This document shows positions 13,534 through 20,435 of a DNA stretch of 21,036 nucleotides, piece by piece (position 1 is the first letter of the stretch; each line of letters starts with the position of its first letter). The position numbers and the translations under genes are program-made. The notes below the pieces were generated by a model. That model saw only the letters and a list, made by a program, of their open reading frames with translations. It did not search any database and was not told where the DNA came from. The stretch is from positions 1 through 21,036 of the forward strand of contig DATEVL010000105.1 of the NCBI GenBank assembly GCA_035281845.1, in the 5' to 3' direction. The stretch comes from DATEVL01 sp035281845 (GTDB lineage: Bacteria > Chloroflexota > Anaerolineae > Anaerolineales > E44-bin32).

Positions 13534-14172
13534 ATGGCCAAATACACCGGACCTGTCTGCAAGCTGTGTCGTCGGGAAGGCGAAAAGCTCTTCCTCAAGG
13601 GCCAGCGCTGTTTCACGCCGAAGTGTTCCTTCGAGCGCCGCGGCTATCCCCCAGGCGACCACGGCCGCGACGCCCAGTTCCGGCGCCGGCGCGTCTCCGA
13701 CTATAGCCGGCAGCTCCGCGAAAAGCAGAAGGCTCGCCGCCTGTTCGGCACGAGCGAGCGCCAGTTCCGGCGCTTCTACGAGCGCGCCTTGCAGCGCCGC
13801 GGCATGACCGGGGAGAACCTGCTGACGACCTTGGAGCGGCGACTGGATAACGTCGTCTTCCGGCTGGGGTACTCCGAGAACCGGGCCCACGCCCGCCTGC
13901 TCGTCACCCACGGCCACTTCAATGTCAATGGTCGTCGGACCGACGTGCCGTCGGTGCTGGTCCGCCCGGGGGATCTGATCGAGGTCCGCGCCGGCTCGCG
14001 CCAGCGTCCTTACTTCAAGGGTCTGCCGAATCTGGCGGAGACGCGCAACGCGCCACGCTGGCTGGAACGGGACGTGTGGGGATTGACCGGGAAGGTTTTG
14101 CACGCGCCGGAACGGCAAGACGTTGACGCCACTTTGAACGAACAGTTGATCGTCGAATTCTACTCGCGCTAG
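13534..14172 (+). CDS. rpsD: 30S ribosomal protein S4 (zinc form)
   Basis: Primary 16S rRNA 5'-domain binder that nucleates 30S assembly. 212 aa. The N-terminus carries a four-cysteine zinc site: C9, C12, C26, C31 (CKLCRREGEKLFLKGQRCFT, then PKC). The S4 RNA-binding domain is seen in LLTTLERRLDNVVFRLGYSE and ARLLVTHGHFNVNGRRTDVP. The end NEQLIVEFYSR is the family C-terminus. AAAGGA (13526-13531 area) lies just before the ATG and just after the hairpin. Confidence 0.98.
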   Translation: MAKYTGPVCKLCRREGEKLFLKGQRCFTPKCSFERRGYPPGDHGRDAQFRRRRVSDYSRQLREKQKARRLFGTSERQFRRFYERALQRRGMTGENLLTTLERRLDNVVFRLGYSENRAHARLLVTHGHFNVNGRRTDVPSVLVRPGDLIEVRAGSRQRPYFKGLPNLAETRNAPRWLERDVWGLTGKVLHAPERQDVDATLNEQLIVEFYSR

Positions 14173-14195
14173 GCCCTGGCCGCCGGAGGGTACCT

Positions 14196-15194
14196 GTGTT
14201 CAGCACTAGTATGGTGATGCCGAAGATCGAGCGCGAAGCCGTGGCCCGCAACTACGGCAAGTTCGTCATCAGCCCGCTCGAGCGCGGTTATGGAATTACG
14301 CTTGGAAACGCTATGCGGCGCGTCTTACTGGCCTCGTTGGAAGGGGCCGCGGTGACCTCGGTCCGCCTCAACGATGCCGCCCACGAGTTCACGGATCTAC
14401 CCGGAGTGCGCGAAGACGTGCTGCAGGTCATGCTCAACGTCAAACAGCTTCGACTCAAGCTGCACGAGGGCGACTCGGCTCGTCTGCGGCTCGAAGTTCG
14501 GGGCGAAGGCGTCGTCACCGCTGCCGACATCATGGCCCCGGCCGAGGTCGAGATCGTCAACCCCGAGCTTTACCTGTTTACGGTCGATGATGAGAAGGCC
14601 CACCTCGAGATGGAGATGAACGCGCAACGCGGGCGGGGTTACTCGCCGTCCGACGAGCGCGGTCGCTTGCCCATCGGCGAGCTGCCGACCGACGCCATCT
14701 TCAGCCCGGTCCGGCGCGTCAACTATGAAGTGGGCCATGCCCGCGTCGGTCAGGACACCAACTTCGATCGGTTGATCATCGAGATCTGGACCGATGGCAC
14801 GATCAAGCCCGAGGCCGCGCTGAGCCGGAGCGCCCAGATCCTGATCGCCCACCTGCGAGACATCGCCGGCGTCACCGAAGAGAGCCTGCTGGCGGCGGCC
14901 GCCCGGGAAGAGCAGCCGCGCATGGCGAGCGAGATCTACGACATCCCGATCGAGAACCTGGACCTCTCGGTGCGGGTCTTCAACTCGCTCAAACGAACGG
15001 GCATTACGACGGTCGGCGAAGTGCTCGACATGTTGGACAAGGGCCCCGACGCCATGCTCTCGATTCGCAACTTCGGCGAGAAGAGCCTGGATGAATTGCG
15101 TGAGCGGCTGACGGAGAAGGGGTATCTGGCGGGGGCCGAGACCGAAGGCGAGATGATGGGCGAGCCCGAACCGGTGGCCCCGGCGGTGGAGTAA
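14196..15194 (+). CDS. rpoA: DNA-directed RNA polymerase alpha subunit
   Basis: Scaffold for RNA polymerase assembly and target of activators. 332 aa from GTG 14196, supported by GGAGGG at 14185-14190; ATG 14211 is an alternative. The N-terminal domain includes SPLERGYGITLGNAMRRVLL and DLPGVREDVLQVMLNVKQL; VRRVNYEVGHARVGQDTNFD and the following residues form the assembly interface. The C-terminal DNA-binding domain shows IENLDLSVRVFNSLKRTGIT and LSIRNFGEKSLDELRERL. An acidic tail ends the protein. Confidence 0.97.
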   Translation: MFSTSMVMPKIEREAVARNYGKFVISPLERGYGITLGNAMRRVLLASLEGAAVTSVRLNDAAHEFTDLPGVREDVLQVMLNVKQLRLKLHEGDSARLRLEVRGEGVVTAADIMAPAEVEIVNPELYLFTVDDEKAHLEMEMNAQRGRGYSPSDERGRLPIGELPTDAIFSPVRRVNYEVGHARVGQDTNFDRLIIEIWTDGTIKPEAALSRSAQILIAHLRDIAGVTEESLLAAAAREEQPRMASEIYDIPIENLDLSVRVFNSLKRTGITTVGEVLDMLDKGPDAMLSIRNFGEKSLDELRERLTEKGYLAGAETEGEMMGEPEPVAPAVE

Positions 15195-15201
15195 ACCAGG
15201 C

Positions 15202-15579
15202 ATGCGACATCGCGTCTCCGGCTACAAACTGGGTCGCCCGCGCGGGCACCGAAGCGCAATGCGACGGACCCTGGTGACGGAACTTTTCCGCCACGAGCGG
15301 ATTCGGACGACCCGAGCGAAGGCTGCCGCCGTGCGCGACGAAGCCGAGAAGCTGATTACCCGGGCAAAGGCCGGCGCCGCCGCCGGCGAAACCAGGGCGG
15401 TTCATGCGAGAAGGATCGCCGCCAGCCGTCTGAACGATCCACAAGTCGTCAAGAAACTCTTCGACGAAATCGCTCCACGCTACACTTCGCGCCCGGGCGG
15501 CTACACTCGGATGGTCAAGCTCGGCGCCCGGCACGGCGATTCGGCGGAGATGGTTTATCTCGAACTGGTCGAGGAATAG
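15202..15579 (+). CDS. rplQ: 50S ribosomal protein L17
   Basis: Last gene of the alpha operon. 125 aa. MRHRVSGYKLGRPRGHRSAM opens it, then RRTLVTELFRHERIRTTRAK is the family signature, and GGYTRMVKLGARHGDSAEMV is close to the end. Seven nt from rpoA. It is followed by a repeat-containing spacer rather than a clear terminator. Confidence 0.98.
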   Translation: MRHRVSGYKLGRPRGHRSAMRRTLVTELFRHERIRTTRAKAAAVRDEAEKLITRAKAGAAAGETRAVHARRIAASRLNDPQVVKKLFDEIAPRYTSRPGGYTRMVKLGARHGDSAEMVYLELVEE

Positions 15580-15598
15580 GCCCGCCTGGAGGTCTGTC

Positions 15599-15678
15599 AT
15601 TGCGAGCCGCCGGCTTCACTCCTTCGGGTGCGCCGAAGGGCGCGGCGGCGTGGCAATCTCCCCAAGTAGGCGATTGCC
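15599..15678. repeat. REP-like extragenic palindrome (ATTGCGAG … GGCAATC type)
   Basis: Nested arms: ATTGC (15599) with GCAAT (15653), GCCGCCG (15606-15612) with CGGCGGC (15643-15649), CCTTCGG (15621-15627) with CCGAAGG (15633-15639). The right arm GGCAATC (15652-15658) can also pair with GATTGCC (15672-15678). Palindromes with GTCATTGCGAG … GGCAATCTC ends are, from memory, common dispersed intergenic repeats in several phyla. No T-run follows. Confidence 0.65.
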
Positions 15679-15744
15679 CCAGCGCCCAACGGTCTCAATA
15701 GGCCGCCACGCCCTTCGCCCTCTACAGAGCGCCAAGGGGGCGGA

Positions 15745-15806
15745 CACCCAGGGTGCACACCCAGGGTGCACCCGAAGGGGTGCCCGAAGGGGTGCCCGAA
15801 GGGGTG
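15745..15806. repeat. Two adjoining short tandem repeats upstream of truA
   Basis: CACCCAGGGTGCA occurs twice in tandem (15745-15757, 15758-15770), directly followed by CCCGAAGGGGTG three times without mismatch (15771-15782, 15783-15794, 15795-15806). Each unit is itself near-palindromic (CACCC/GGGTG, CCC/GGGG). The array ends 7 nt before the putative GTG of truA, so copy number changes could alter its translation. Confidence 0.85.
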
Positions 15807-15813
15807 AGGGCGG

Positions 15814-16596
15814 GTGACTCGCAGTGACCTGGGGGCGGCGCTGGTAACTTACCAATCGATCCTTGCGTACGACGGCACCGAGTTCGCCGGTTTTCAGCGG
15901 CAGCGTGGGCGTCGGACGGTGCAAGGCGAAGTGGAGAAGACGCTCCGCCGCCTGGGCTGGCAGGAACAAGCGATCCGCGCCGCCGGCCGCACCGACACCG
16001 GGGTCCACGCCACGGGCCAGGTCATCGCCTACAGCTTGGCGTGGGATCGCGAGGCGGACCGTCTGACCCAGGCGCTGAATGCGATGCTGCCTTCGGATGC
16101 GGCCGTGGTCCGAACCGACGAGGTGCCAGCCGGGTTTCATCCGCGCTACGCGGCGCACTGGCGGCGCTATCGCTACCGGGTCATCGTGGCGCCCGAGCGT
16201 CAGCCCCTCGGCGAGCGATATGCTTGGCGAGTTTGGCCGGGGCCGGAACTGGCGGCGATGGCTCGGGCCGGCGCCATGCTGCTCGGGGAGCACGACTTCG
16301 GCGCCTTCGGGCAGCCTCCGCGGCGGGAGTCGCACACCCGCAGAACGGTGCGCCGTGCGGACTGGATCCAAAACGATGAAGGCGCCTCCTTCGTGATTGA
16401 AGGCGACGCCTTCCTCTATCGAATGGTGCGCCGGTTGACGGCGGCGTTGGTGGCGGTCGGCCAGGGCAGGATTGCTCCCGAGGCCATCGCCGACAGCCTG
16501 GCGAATCCGAGGCTGCGTTGGCAAGGACGTCTCGCCCCGGCACACGGGCTGTGCTTGGAGGCGGTCGAATTCGATGAGAATCAGGCCGACGGGTGA
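15814..16596 (+). CDS. truA: tRNA pseudouridine(38-40) synthase TruA
   Basis: Converts uridines 38-40 of the anticodon arm to pseudouridine. 260 aa from GTG 15814. The family N-terminal motif YDGTEFAGFQRQ is at about residues 19-30 and the catalytic aspartate is D61 in GRTDTGVHATGQ. DEVPAGFHPRYAAHWRRYRY, EHDFGAFGQP and FLYRMVRRLTAALVAVGQG are the remaining family blocks. The start is uncertain: no ATG exists near the conserved beginning, and the first 13 residues are not conserved. It sits between rplQ and rplM, a common arrangement in Firmicutes and Chloroflexota. Confidence 0.94.
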   Translation: MTRSDLGAALVTYQSILAYDGTEFAGFQRQRGRRTVQGEVEKTLRRLGWQEQAIRAAGRTDTGVHATGQVIAYSLAWDREADRLTQALNAMLPSDAAVVRTDEVPAGFHPRYAAHWRRYRYRVIVAPERQPLGERYAWRVWPGPELAAMARAGAMLLGEHDFGAFGQPPRRESHTRRTVRRADWIQNDEGASFVIEGDAFLYRMVRRLTAALVAVGQGRIAPEAIADSLANPRLRWQGRLAPAHGLCLEAVEFDENQADG

Positions 16597-16628
16597 GAAA
16601 CGCCCTCGGCCGTAGCAGGAGCGGGACC

Positions 16629-17060
16629 GTGCAGAAGACGTACTATCCAAAAGCCGAGGACGTGCGATCACGCTGGGTTCTAGTCGACGCCCAAGGGAAG
16701 AACCTCGGGCGGTTGGCCAGCCGGGTGGCGCAGGCTCTGCTGGGCAAGGCGCGCCCCGATTACACCCCGGGCGTCGATCTGGGAGACTTCGTCATCGTCA
16801 TTAATGCCGGGAAGGTGGCGGTCACTGGCAAGCGCCTGGAGGAGAAGGTCTACTATCGCGCCTCCGGATACCCGGGAGGGCTGAAGGCGATCCCCCTGCG
16901 CGATCAACTAGCGCGCCACCCGGAGCGTGTGATCCAGTCTGCCGTGCGCGGGATGTTGCCCAAGAGCCGCCAGGGTCGCAGGTTAATGCGGCGACTGCAC
17001 GTTTACGCCGGAACCAAGCATCCACACAGTTCGCAGAAGCCTGTCCCTCTGAACGGGTGA
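16629..17060 (+). CDS. rplM: 50S ribosomal protein L13
   Basis: Early assembly protein. 143 aa. GTG 16629 is preferred because AGGAG (16617-16621) lies 7 nt upstream and the product then begins MQKTYYPKAEDVRSRWVLVD, the family N-terminus; a GTG at 16593 would add 12 unconserved residues. GKNLGRLASRVAQALLGKAR, ASGYPGGLKA and RGMLPKSRQGRRLMRRLHVY with AGTKHPHSSQKP complete it. Paired with rpsI as usual. Confidence 0.96.
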   Translation: MQKTYYPKAEDVRSRWVLVDAQGKNLGRLASRVAQALLGKARPDYTPGVDLGDFVIVINAGKVAVTGKRLEEKVYYRASGYPGGLKAIPLRDQLARHPERVIQSAVRGMLPKSRQGRRLMRRLHVYAGTKHPHSSQKPVPLNG

Positions 17061-17082
17061 GGGCCAGGGAGGAAGGGTCAGC

Positions 17083-17475
17083 ATGGCGAGTCAATACTAC
17101 GAGGGCGTCGGACGGCGAAAAACGAGCACGGCCCGCGTGCGCCTAATCGCGGGGACGGGCAAATGGACCGTCAATGGTAAAGAGGCGGCAGCTTACTTCA
17201 CTCGCCTCGGCGACATGGAAGCGCTGACGGGGCCGCTGCGGGCTGCCGGGATGGAGAGCACGCTCGATATGACCGTCACCGTCAGTGGCGGCGGCGTCAC
17301 CGGGCAGGCCGGTGCGGTCCGGCGCGGCGTCGCCATGGCCCTGCTGGCCATGGACCCGGCGCTGCGACCTGCGCTGCGGTCCGGCAGGTTCGTCACGCGT
17401 GATGCCAGGGAAAAGGAACGCAAGAAGCCCGGTCTCAAGCGGGCGCGCAAGGCGCCCACCTACACCAAGCGCTGA
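17083..17475 (+). CDS. rpsI: 30S ribosomal protein S9
   Basis: Head protein whose C-terminal tail reaches P-site tRNA. 130 aa. YYEGVGRRKTSTARVRLIAG starts it, VTVSGGGVTGQAGAVRRGVA is mid-protein, and the tail ERKKPGLKRARKAPTYTKR ends in the conserved tRNA-contacting arginine. GGGAGGAAGG precedes the ATG. Last gene of the ribosomal block; a terminator follows. Confidence 0.98.
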   Translation: MASQYYEGVGRRKTSTARVRLIAGTGKWTVNGKEAAAYFTRLGDMEALTGPLRAAGMESTLDMTVTVSGGGVTGQAGAVRRGVAMALLAMDPALRPALRSGRFVTRDAREKERKKPGLKRARKAPTYTKR

Positions 17476-17504
17476 TCTATCCAATCAGCGAGAGTACCTT
17501 CGCA

Positions 17505-17545
17505 GGGGCCGGGGCGCGCAGACGTTCCCCGGCCCCGCCTGTTTT
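17505..17545 (+). terminator. Intrinsic terminator after rpsI
   Basis: GGGGCCGGGG (17505-17514) pairs perfectly with CCCCGGCCCC (17527-17536) around a 12-nt loop, then GCCTG and TTTT (17542-17545). The stem is very GC-rich. It lies between rpsI and the Shine-Dalgarno of the next gene and closes the ribosomal supercluster. Confidence 0.8.
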
Positions 17546-17562
17546 CCCCTGAGGAGGTGCCC

Positions 17563-19041
17563 ATGGCGTCGGCAATTACCATCGTCGGCCTCGGTCCGGG
17601 ACCGATGTCGGGGATGACGGTCGAGGGCCGGCGGGTCATCGACGACGCCTCGATCCTCTTTGTGCGGACACTCGAGCATCCTGCCGCGAGAGAAATCGCC
17701 GCCGATCATCCCTGCGACAGCTTTGATGAAGTCTACGCCGCCCACGCCGACTTTGAGGAGGTCTACCGCGAGATCGTGGACCGCCTGATGCAATCAGCCC
17801 TACGCGGCCTGGAGGTCGTCTACGCCGTGCCAGGAGACCCGATGGTGGGTGAGGCGACGACGCAGGCATTGCAGGCGGCGGCGCGGGCGGAGGGGATCGC
17901 CGTCCGGGTCGTGCACGCGCCGAGCTTTCTCGAGCCGAGCCTGGAGCTCGTCGGACTCGACGCGCTGGACGGGCTGCAAGTCGTCAACGGCTTGGAGATC
18001 GCTGGCGGTCACTATCCGCGTCTGTCGCCCGATCGGCCGGCTCTCGTAGGGCAGGTCTTCTCCCGCCTGGTCGCCTCCGAAGTCAAGTTGACGCTGCTGG
18101 CCCAGTATCCGCCGGACCATCCGATTACCTTCCTCGACGCAGCCGGATCTCCCGAGGCACGAGCGGACCGAATGCCGCTGGTGGAGCTCGATCGGGACGA
18201 CCGCTTCTCCCACAGATCCTCCGTCTACATCCCCGCCGTCGAGAGGCCGTCTTCCTTCGAGTCCCTGCAAGAAACGATCGCCCACCTGCGGGCTCCCGAC
18301 GGATGTCCGTGGGATCGGGAACAGACTCACGAGACGCTCCGTCCCCACCTGCTGGAGGAGGCCTACGAGACTCTGGCGGCGATCGACTCGGGCGAGGCGT
18401 CGGCGCTCGAAGAAGAGTTGGGAGACCTGCTGCTGCAGATCGTGCTCCAAGCACAAATCGCCAGCGAAGCGGGCGACTTCTCGATGGTCGATGTCATCGC
18501 CCAAATCGGCGACAAGCTGATCCGGCGCCACCCGCACGTCTTCGCAGGTGTGGTCGTGGAAGGTGTGGATGAGGTGCTGCACAACTGGGAAGGGCTGAAA
18601 GCCGAGGAGCGCAAGCAGGCCGGCGGGGGACGGGGTGCCCTGGACGGCGTGCCGCAAGCCTTGCCGGCCTTGGCCCAGGCATTGGAAATTCAATCGCGGG
18701 CGGCGCGGGTCGGATTCGACTGGCGATCGGTCGACGGGGTTCGGCGTAAGCTCGATGAGGAGTTGGCTGAGCTCTCAACCGCCGACCGCTCGCTCGACCA
18801 GGAAGCCGAAGTCGGCGACCTTCTCTTCGCCGTTGTGAATTACGCTCGCTGGATCGGGGTCGATGCGGAAACCGCACTGCGCGGGACGAATCATCGCTTT
18901 CGCCGGCGGTTCTCGCACATGGAAGGAGCCGCCGAGATGTCCGGCCGGCCGCTGAGGGGGATGGCTCCCGAGGAACTCGACCTCCTCTGGGAAACGGCGA
19001 AGCAGGCGGAACGGAAGCCCCCAGCAGGCGGGGGCGGCTGA
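17563..19041 (+). CDS. mazG: Tetrapyrrole methylase–MazG fusion (YabN-type nucleoside triphosphate pyrophosphohydrolase)
   Basis: 492 aa from ATG 17563, preferred over GTG 17557 because GAGGAGG (17551-17557) is then at proper spacing. Residues 1-225 are a SAM-dependent tetrapyrrole-methylase-like domain (ITIVGLGPGPMSGMT; VVYAVPGDPMVGEAT at 85-99). Two MazG domains follow: the first, about 232-355, has CPWDREQTHETLRPHLLEEA with the metal motif E265/E266-x2-E269 and E285-x2-D288; the second, about 380-470, has KLDEELAEL and EAEVGDLLFAVVN. MazG hydrolyses NTPs to NMP and pyrophosphate, a house-cleaning role; the substrate of the methylase part is unknown. It ends 15 nt from a convergent gene. 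Confidence 0.93.
   Translation: MASAITIVGLGPGPMSGMTVEGRRVIDDASILFVRTLEHPAAREIAADHPCDSFDEVYAAHADFEEVYREIVDRLMQSALRGLEVVYAVPGDPMVGEATTQALQAAARAEGIAVRVVHAPSFLEPSLELVGLDALDGLQVVNGLEIAGGHYPRLSPDRPALVGQVFSRLVASEVKLTLLAQYPPDHPITFLDAAGSPEARADRMPLVELDRDDRFSHRSSVYIPAVERPSSFESLQETIAHLRAPDGCPWDREQTHETLRPHLLEEAYETLAAIDSGEASALEEELGDLLLQIVLQAQIASEAGDFSMVDVIAQIGDKLIRRHPHVFAGVVVEGVDEVLHNWEGLKAEERKQAGGGRGALDGVPQALPALAQALEIQSRAARVGFDWRSVDGVRRKLDEELAELSTADRSLDQEAEVGDLLFAVVNYARWIGVDAETALRGTNHRFRRRFSHMEGAAEMSGRPLRGMAPEELDLLWETAKQAERKPPAGGGG
19017..19035. terminator. Weak hairpin at the convergent mazG / kinase junction
   Basis: GCCCCC (19017-19022) pairs with GGGGGC (19030-19035) around a 7-nt loop, inside the last codons of mazG. 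Only short T-runs follow on either side (ATTTCC on plus), so termination would be weak; no better terminator is visible in the 15-nt gap. Confidence 0.3.
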
Positions 19042-19056
19042 TTTCCTCTGCGCGCG

Positions 19057-19794
19057 CTAGAAGAACAGCAACCCCAGGCCCGCCGCGGTGGCGCTCACGG
19101 TCAGGTTGTCGACGTCGGGGAGGGGCAGGGTCTCGACGAGCGTCGACGCCAACGCGATGAGGGCGATGGCAGGGATCGCTGTCGGGCCGATCGGCGGCAG
19201 GAAGATGGAGGCTGCCTGGAACAACATCGCCATCATCAAAGACATCGCCAATCCGCCGAGGAACATCGCCGTCGATCCCTCCAGCGTCTTCCCTCGATTG
19301 TGGGGCAACGGGGTACGGCCGAGCCGCCGGCCCAGGACATCGGCCAGCCCGTCTCCAACGCATAGAATCATCAAGGCCACGATCCCGATGGGAGTCGTTC
19401 GCCAGAAAAGCAGCGTGAACGCGACGAACACGAGCCCATAGAAGAGCGGCCCGCGCAGAATCTCTCGCCGGTGGCCGCTGCGGGTCATTGCCTTCACGGC
19501 ATCCTCGTCTCGAACCCATCCGAGGCCGACAAACGCGAACTGAGCGGTGATCGCCAGCGGGACCAGCGAGGCGAGGAACCGAGCGGCCGGCGAAGGACTG
19601 AAGAGCAACCAGCACAAGACAAACAAGGGCCCCGTCCCGATATGAATGATCTTTCGGCTGAGGCGGGGCTCGATCATCCCTCGGGAGGCCAGCCCGTCCA
19701 TCAAGCGAAGCCAGCCCCAGGCGAGCGCGAAGGTGACGAGAGTCGCCAGGACATCCTGCGGGAGATACCTGAGAGAAATCCCCTCGGCGCCCAT
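19057..19794 (-). CDS. Phytol/dolichol kinase-like integral membrane protein
   Basis: 245 aa from ATG 19794, with GAGAGG 6 nt upstream; a TTG at 19812 would add 6 residues but lies almost on the predicted transcription start. Highly hydrophobic, six or seven membrane segments. Family motifs: RKIIHIGTG (47-55), CVGDGLADVLGRRLG (145-159), HNRGKTLEGSTAMFLGG (165-181) and ETLPLPDVDNLTV (221-233), as in VTE5/SEC59-type polyprenol kinases that use CTP to phosphorylate phytol, farnesol or dolichol. The true substrate here is not known. Convergent with mazG, unrelated to the ribosomal block. Confidence 0.85.
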   Translation of the reverse strand: MGAEGISLRYLPQDVLATLVTFALAWGWLRLMDGLASRGMIEPRLSRKIIHIGTGPLFVLCWLLFSPSPAARFLASLVPLAITAQFAFVGLGWVRDEDAVKAMTRSGHRREILRGPLFYGLVFVAFTLLFWRTTPIGIVALMILCVGDGLADVLGRRLGRTPLPHNRGKTLEGSTAMFLGGLAMSLMMAMLFQAASIFLPPIGPTAIPAIALIALASTLVETLPLPDVDNLTVSATAAGLGLLFF

Positions 19795-19823
19795 CTCGAG
19801 CCTCTCTGTCAAGCTTACCTTCC

Positions 19824-19852
19824 AGCCTAGGCGCGCGAATCGGCCGTGTCAA
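19824..19852 (-). promoter_or_regulatory. Sigma-70-type promoter of the phytol kinase-like gene
   Basis: On the minus strand a perfect TTGACA (plus 19847-19852) is followed after exactly 17 bp by TAGGCT (plus 19824-19829), keeping the key TA…T of the -10 box. Predicted start near 19817, giving a leader of about 20 nt to ATG 19794. Confidence 0.65.
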
Positions 19853-20249
19853 CCCACCTGTATGAGTCAAGTATTCGTGGGGCGCCTCATTCGCCGTGCA
19901 AGGACTGGAAAGAATGAACCGCTCTTTTCGGTACTCCACCCCCCGTGCCCGCGTGTAGCGCCTCCCGGGGCGAGTGCCCGTCGGGATCGCGGTTCCACGG
20001 GCAGGTTAAGGCCTCTCACTCGCCGGTGCTTCGCTCGGCGAGCGGGGTGTAGGGTCGCTCGGGCAACCCGCGAGGGCGGGAGGATGATATGTAGCGAGGG
20101 ATGGTTCCACCCAGAGACGAATCCCTCCCTTGTCTCATATACGGTTGGGATCGAGAGGCTAGCCGCGTCCACCCCATCGCCCTTGCGGCGAATCGGGAAG
20201 GACGGCTAAGGTCGCCCGGTACCAGGGATGGGGGTACCACCCCGTATTC

Positions 20250-20288
20250 AAAAAACACCCCCAGATCCGAGGGGGACGGACCTGGGGG
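20250..20288 (-). terminator. Canonical intrinsic terminator on the minus strand
   Basis: Read on the minus strand, CCCCCAG (20288-20282) pairs with CTGGGGG (20264-20258); G·U, U-A, C-G and C-G pairs extend the stem to about 11 bp around a 9-nt loop. TG and then six T (20255-20250) follow. This is textbook form, yet no minus-strand gene precedes it; upstream lies only the region opposite the ECF sigma gene. Confidence 0.7.
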
Positions 20289-20299
20289 AGGTCGCTACA

Positions 20300-20314
20300 T
20301 TGACCGCTGGTCAA
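20300..20314. promoter_or_regulatory. Palindromic operator-like site upstream of the ECF sigma gene
   Basis: TTGACC-GCT-GGTCAA is a perfect 6-3-6 inverted repeat, 121 nt before the putative sigma factor start. TTGACC could at the same time be a -35 box, but no convincing -10 box is seen 16-18 bp downstream. Possible binding site of a dimeric regulator. Confidence 0.35.
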
Positions 20315-20435
20315 GTGACGACAATCGAATTCTAGGCAAGCGGCCGAGTGAAACAATAGGCCTTCCCTCCCAAGCACGCAAAGGTTGGGACCGCGCGCCG
20401 ATCCCTCGATCCCGCGGGCGATTCGGAACCGCGAC

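Larger units (their letters stand above)
19853..20435. other. Gene-free structured region between the kinase promoter and the ECF sigma gene
   Basis: About 580 bp without a recognisable gene on either strand; the open frames have no family features. It is dense in inverted repeats: GGCGAGT(G) 19969-19976 with CACTCGCC 20017-20024, around GCCCGT 19976-19981 with ACGGGC 19997-20002; CTCGCCG 20019-20025 with CGGCGAG 20036-20042 (competing with the former); GAGGGAT 20096-20102 with ATCCCTC 20121-20127; TAGCC-GTCC 20160-20170 with GGAC-GGCTA 20200-20208, enclosing TCGCC/GGCGA. The pattern suggests a structured RNA or several operators. The conserved cores of RNase P RNA, tmRNA, SRP RNA and rRNA were looked for and not found. 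Confidence 0.45.

Noticed and set aside
15745..15806. CRISPR array
   Set aside because: Units are 12-13 nt and directly adjacent, without spacers; no cas genes nearby.
18494..19939. 481-codon open frame on the minus strand over mazG and the kinase gene
   Set aside because: Overlaps two genes with clear family motifs in other frames; composition is low-complexity Arg/Pro and no domain is visible.
20361..20400. c-di-GMP riboswitch suggested by GCACGCAAAGG and GGGACCGCG
   Set aside because: Order and spacing do not match the GEMM consensus, and the tetraloop–receptor parts are missing.
19960..20430. RNase P RNA, tmRNA, SRP RNA or group II intron in the structured region
   Set aside because: None of the conserved cores (for example GAGGAAAGTCC for RNase P, or a domain V hairpin for group II introns) is present; a partial resemblance to the 3' half of a domain V (CATATACGGTT) lacks the matching 5' half.
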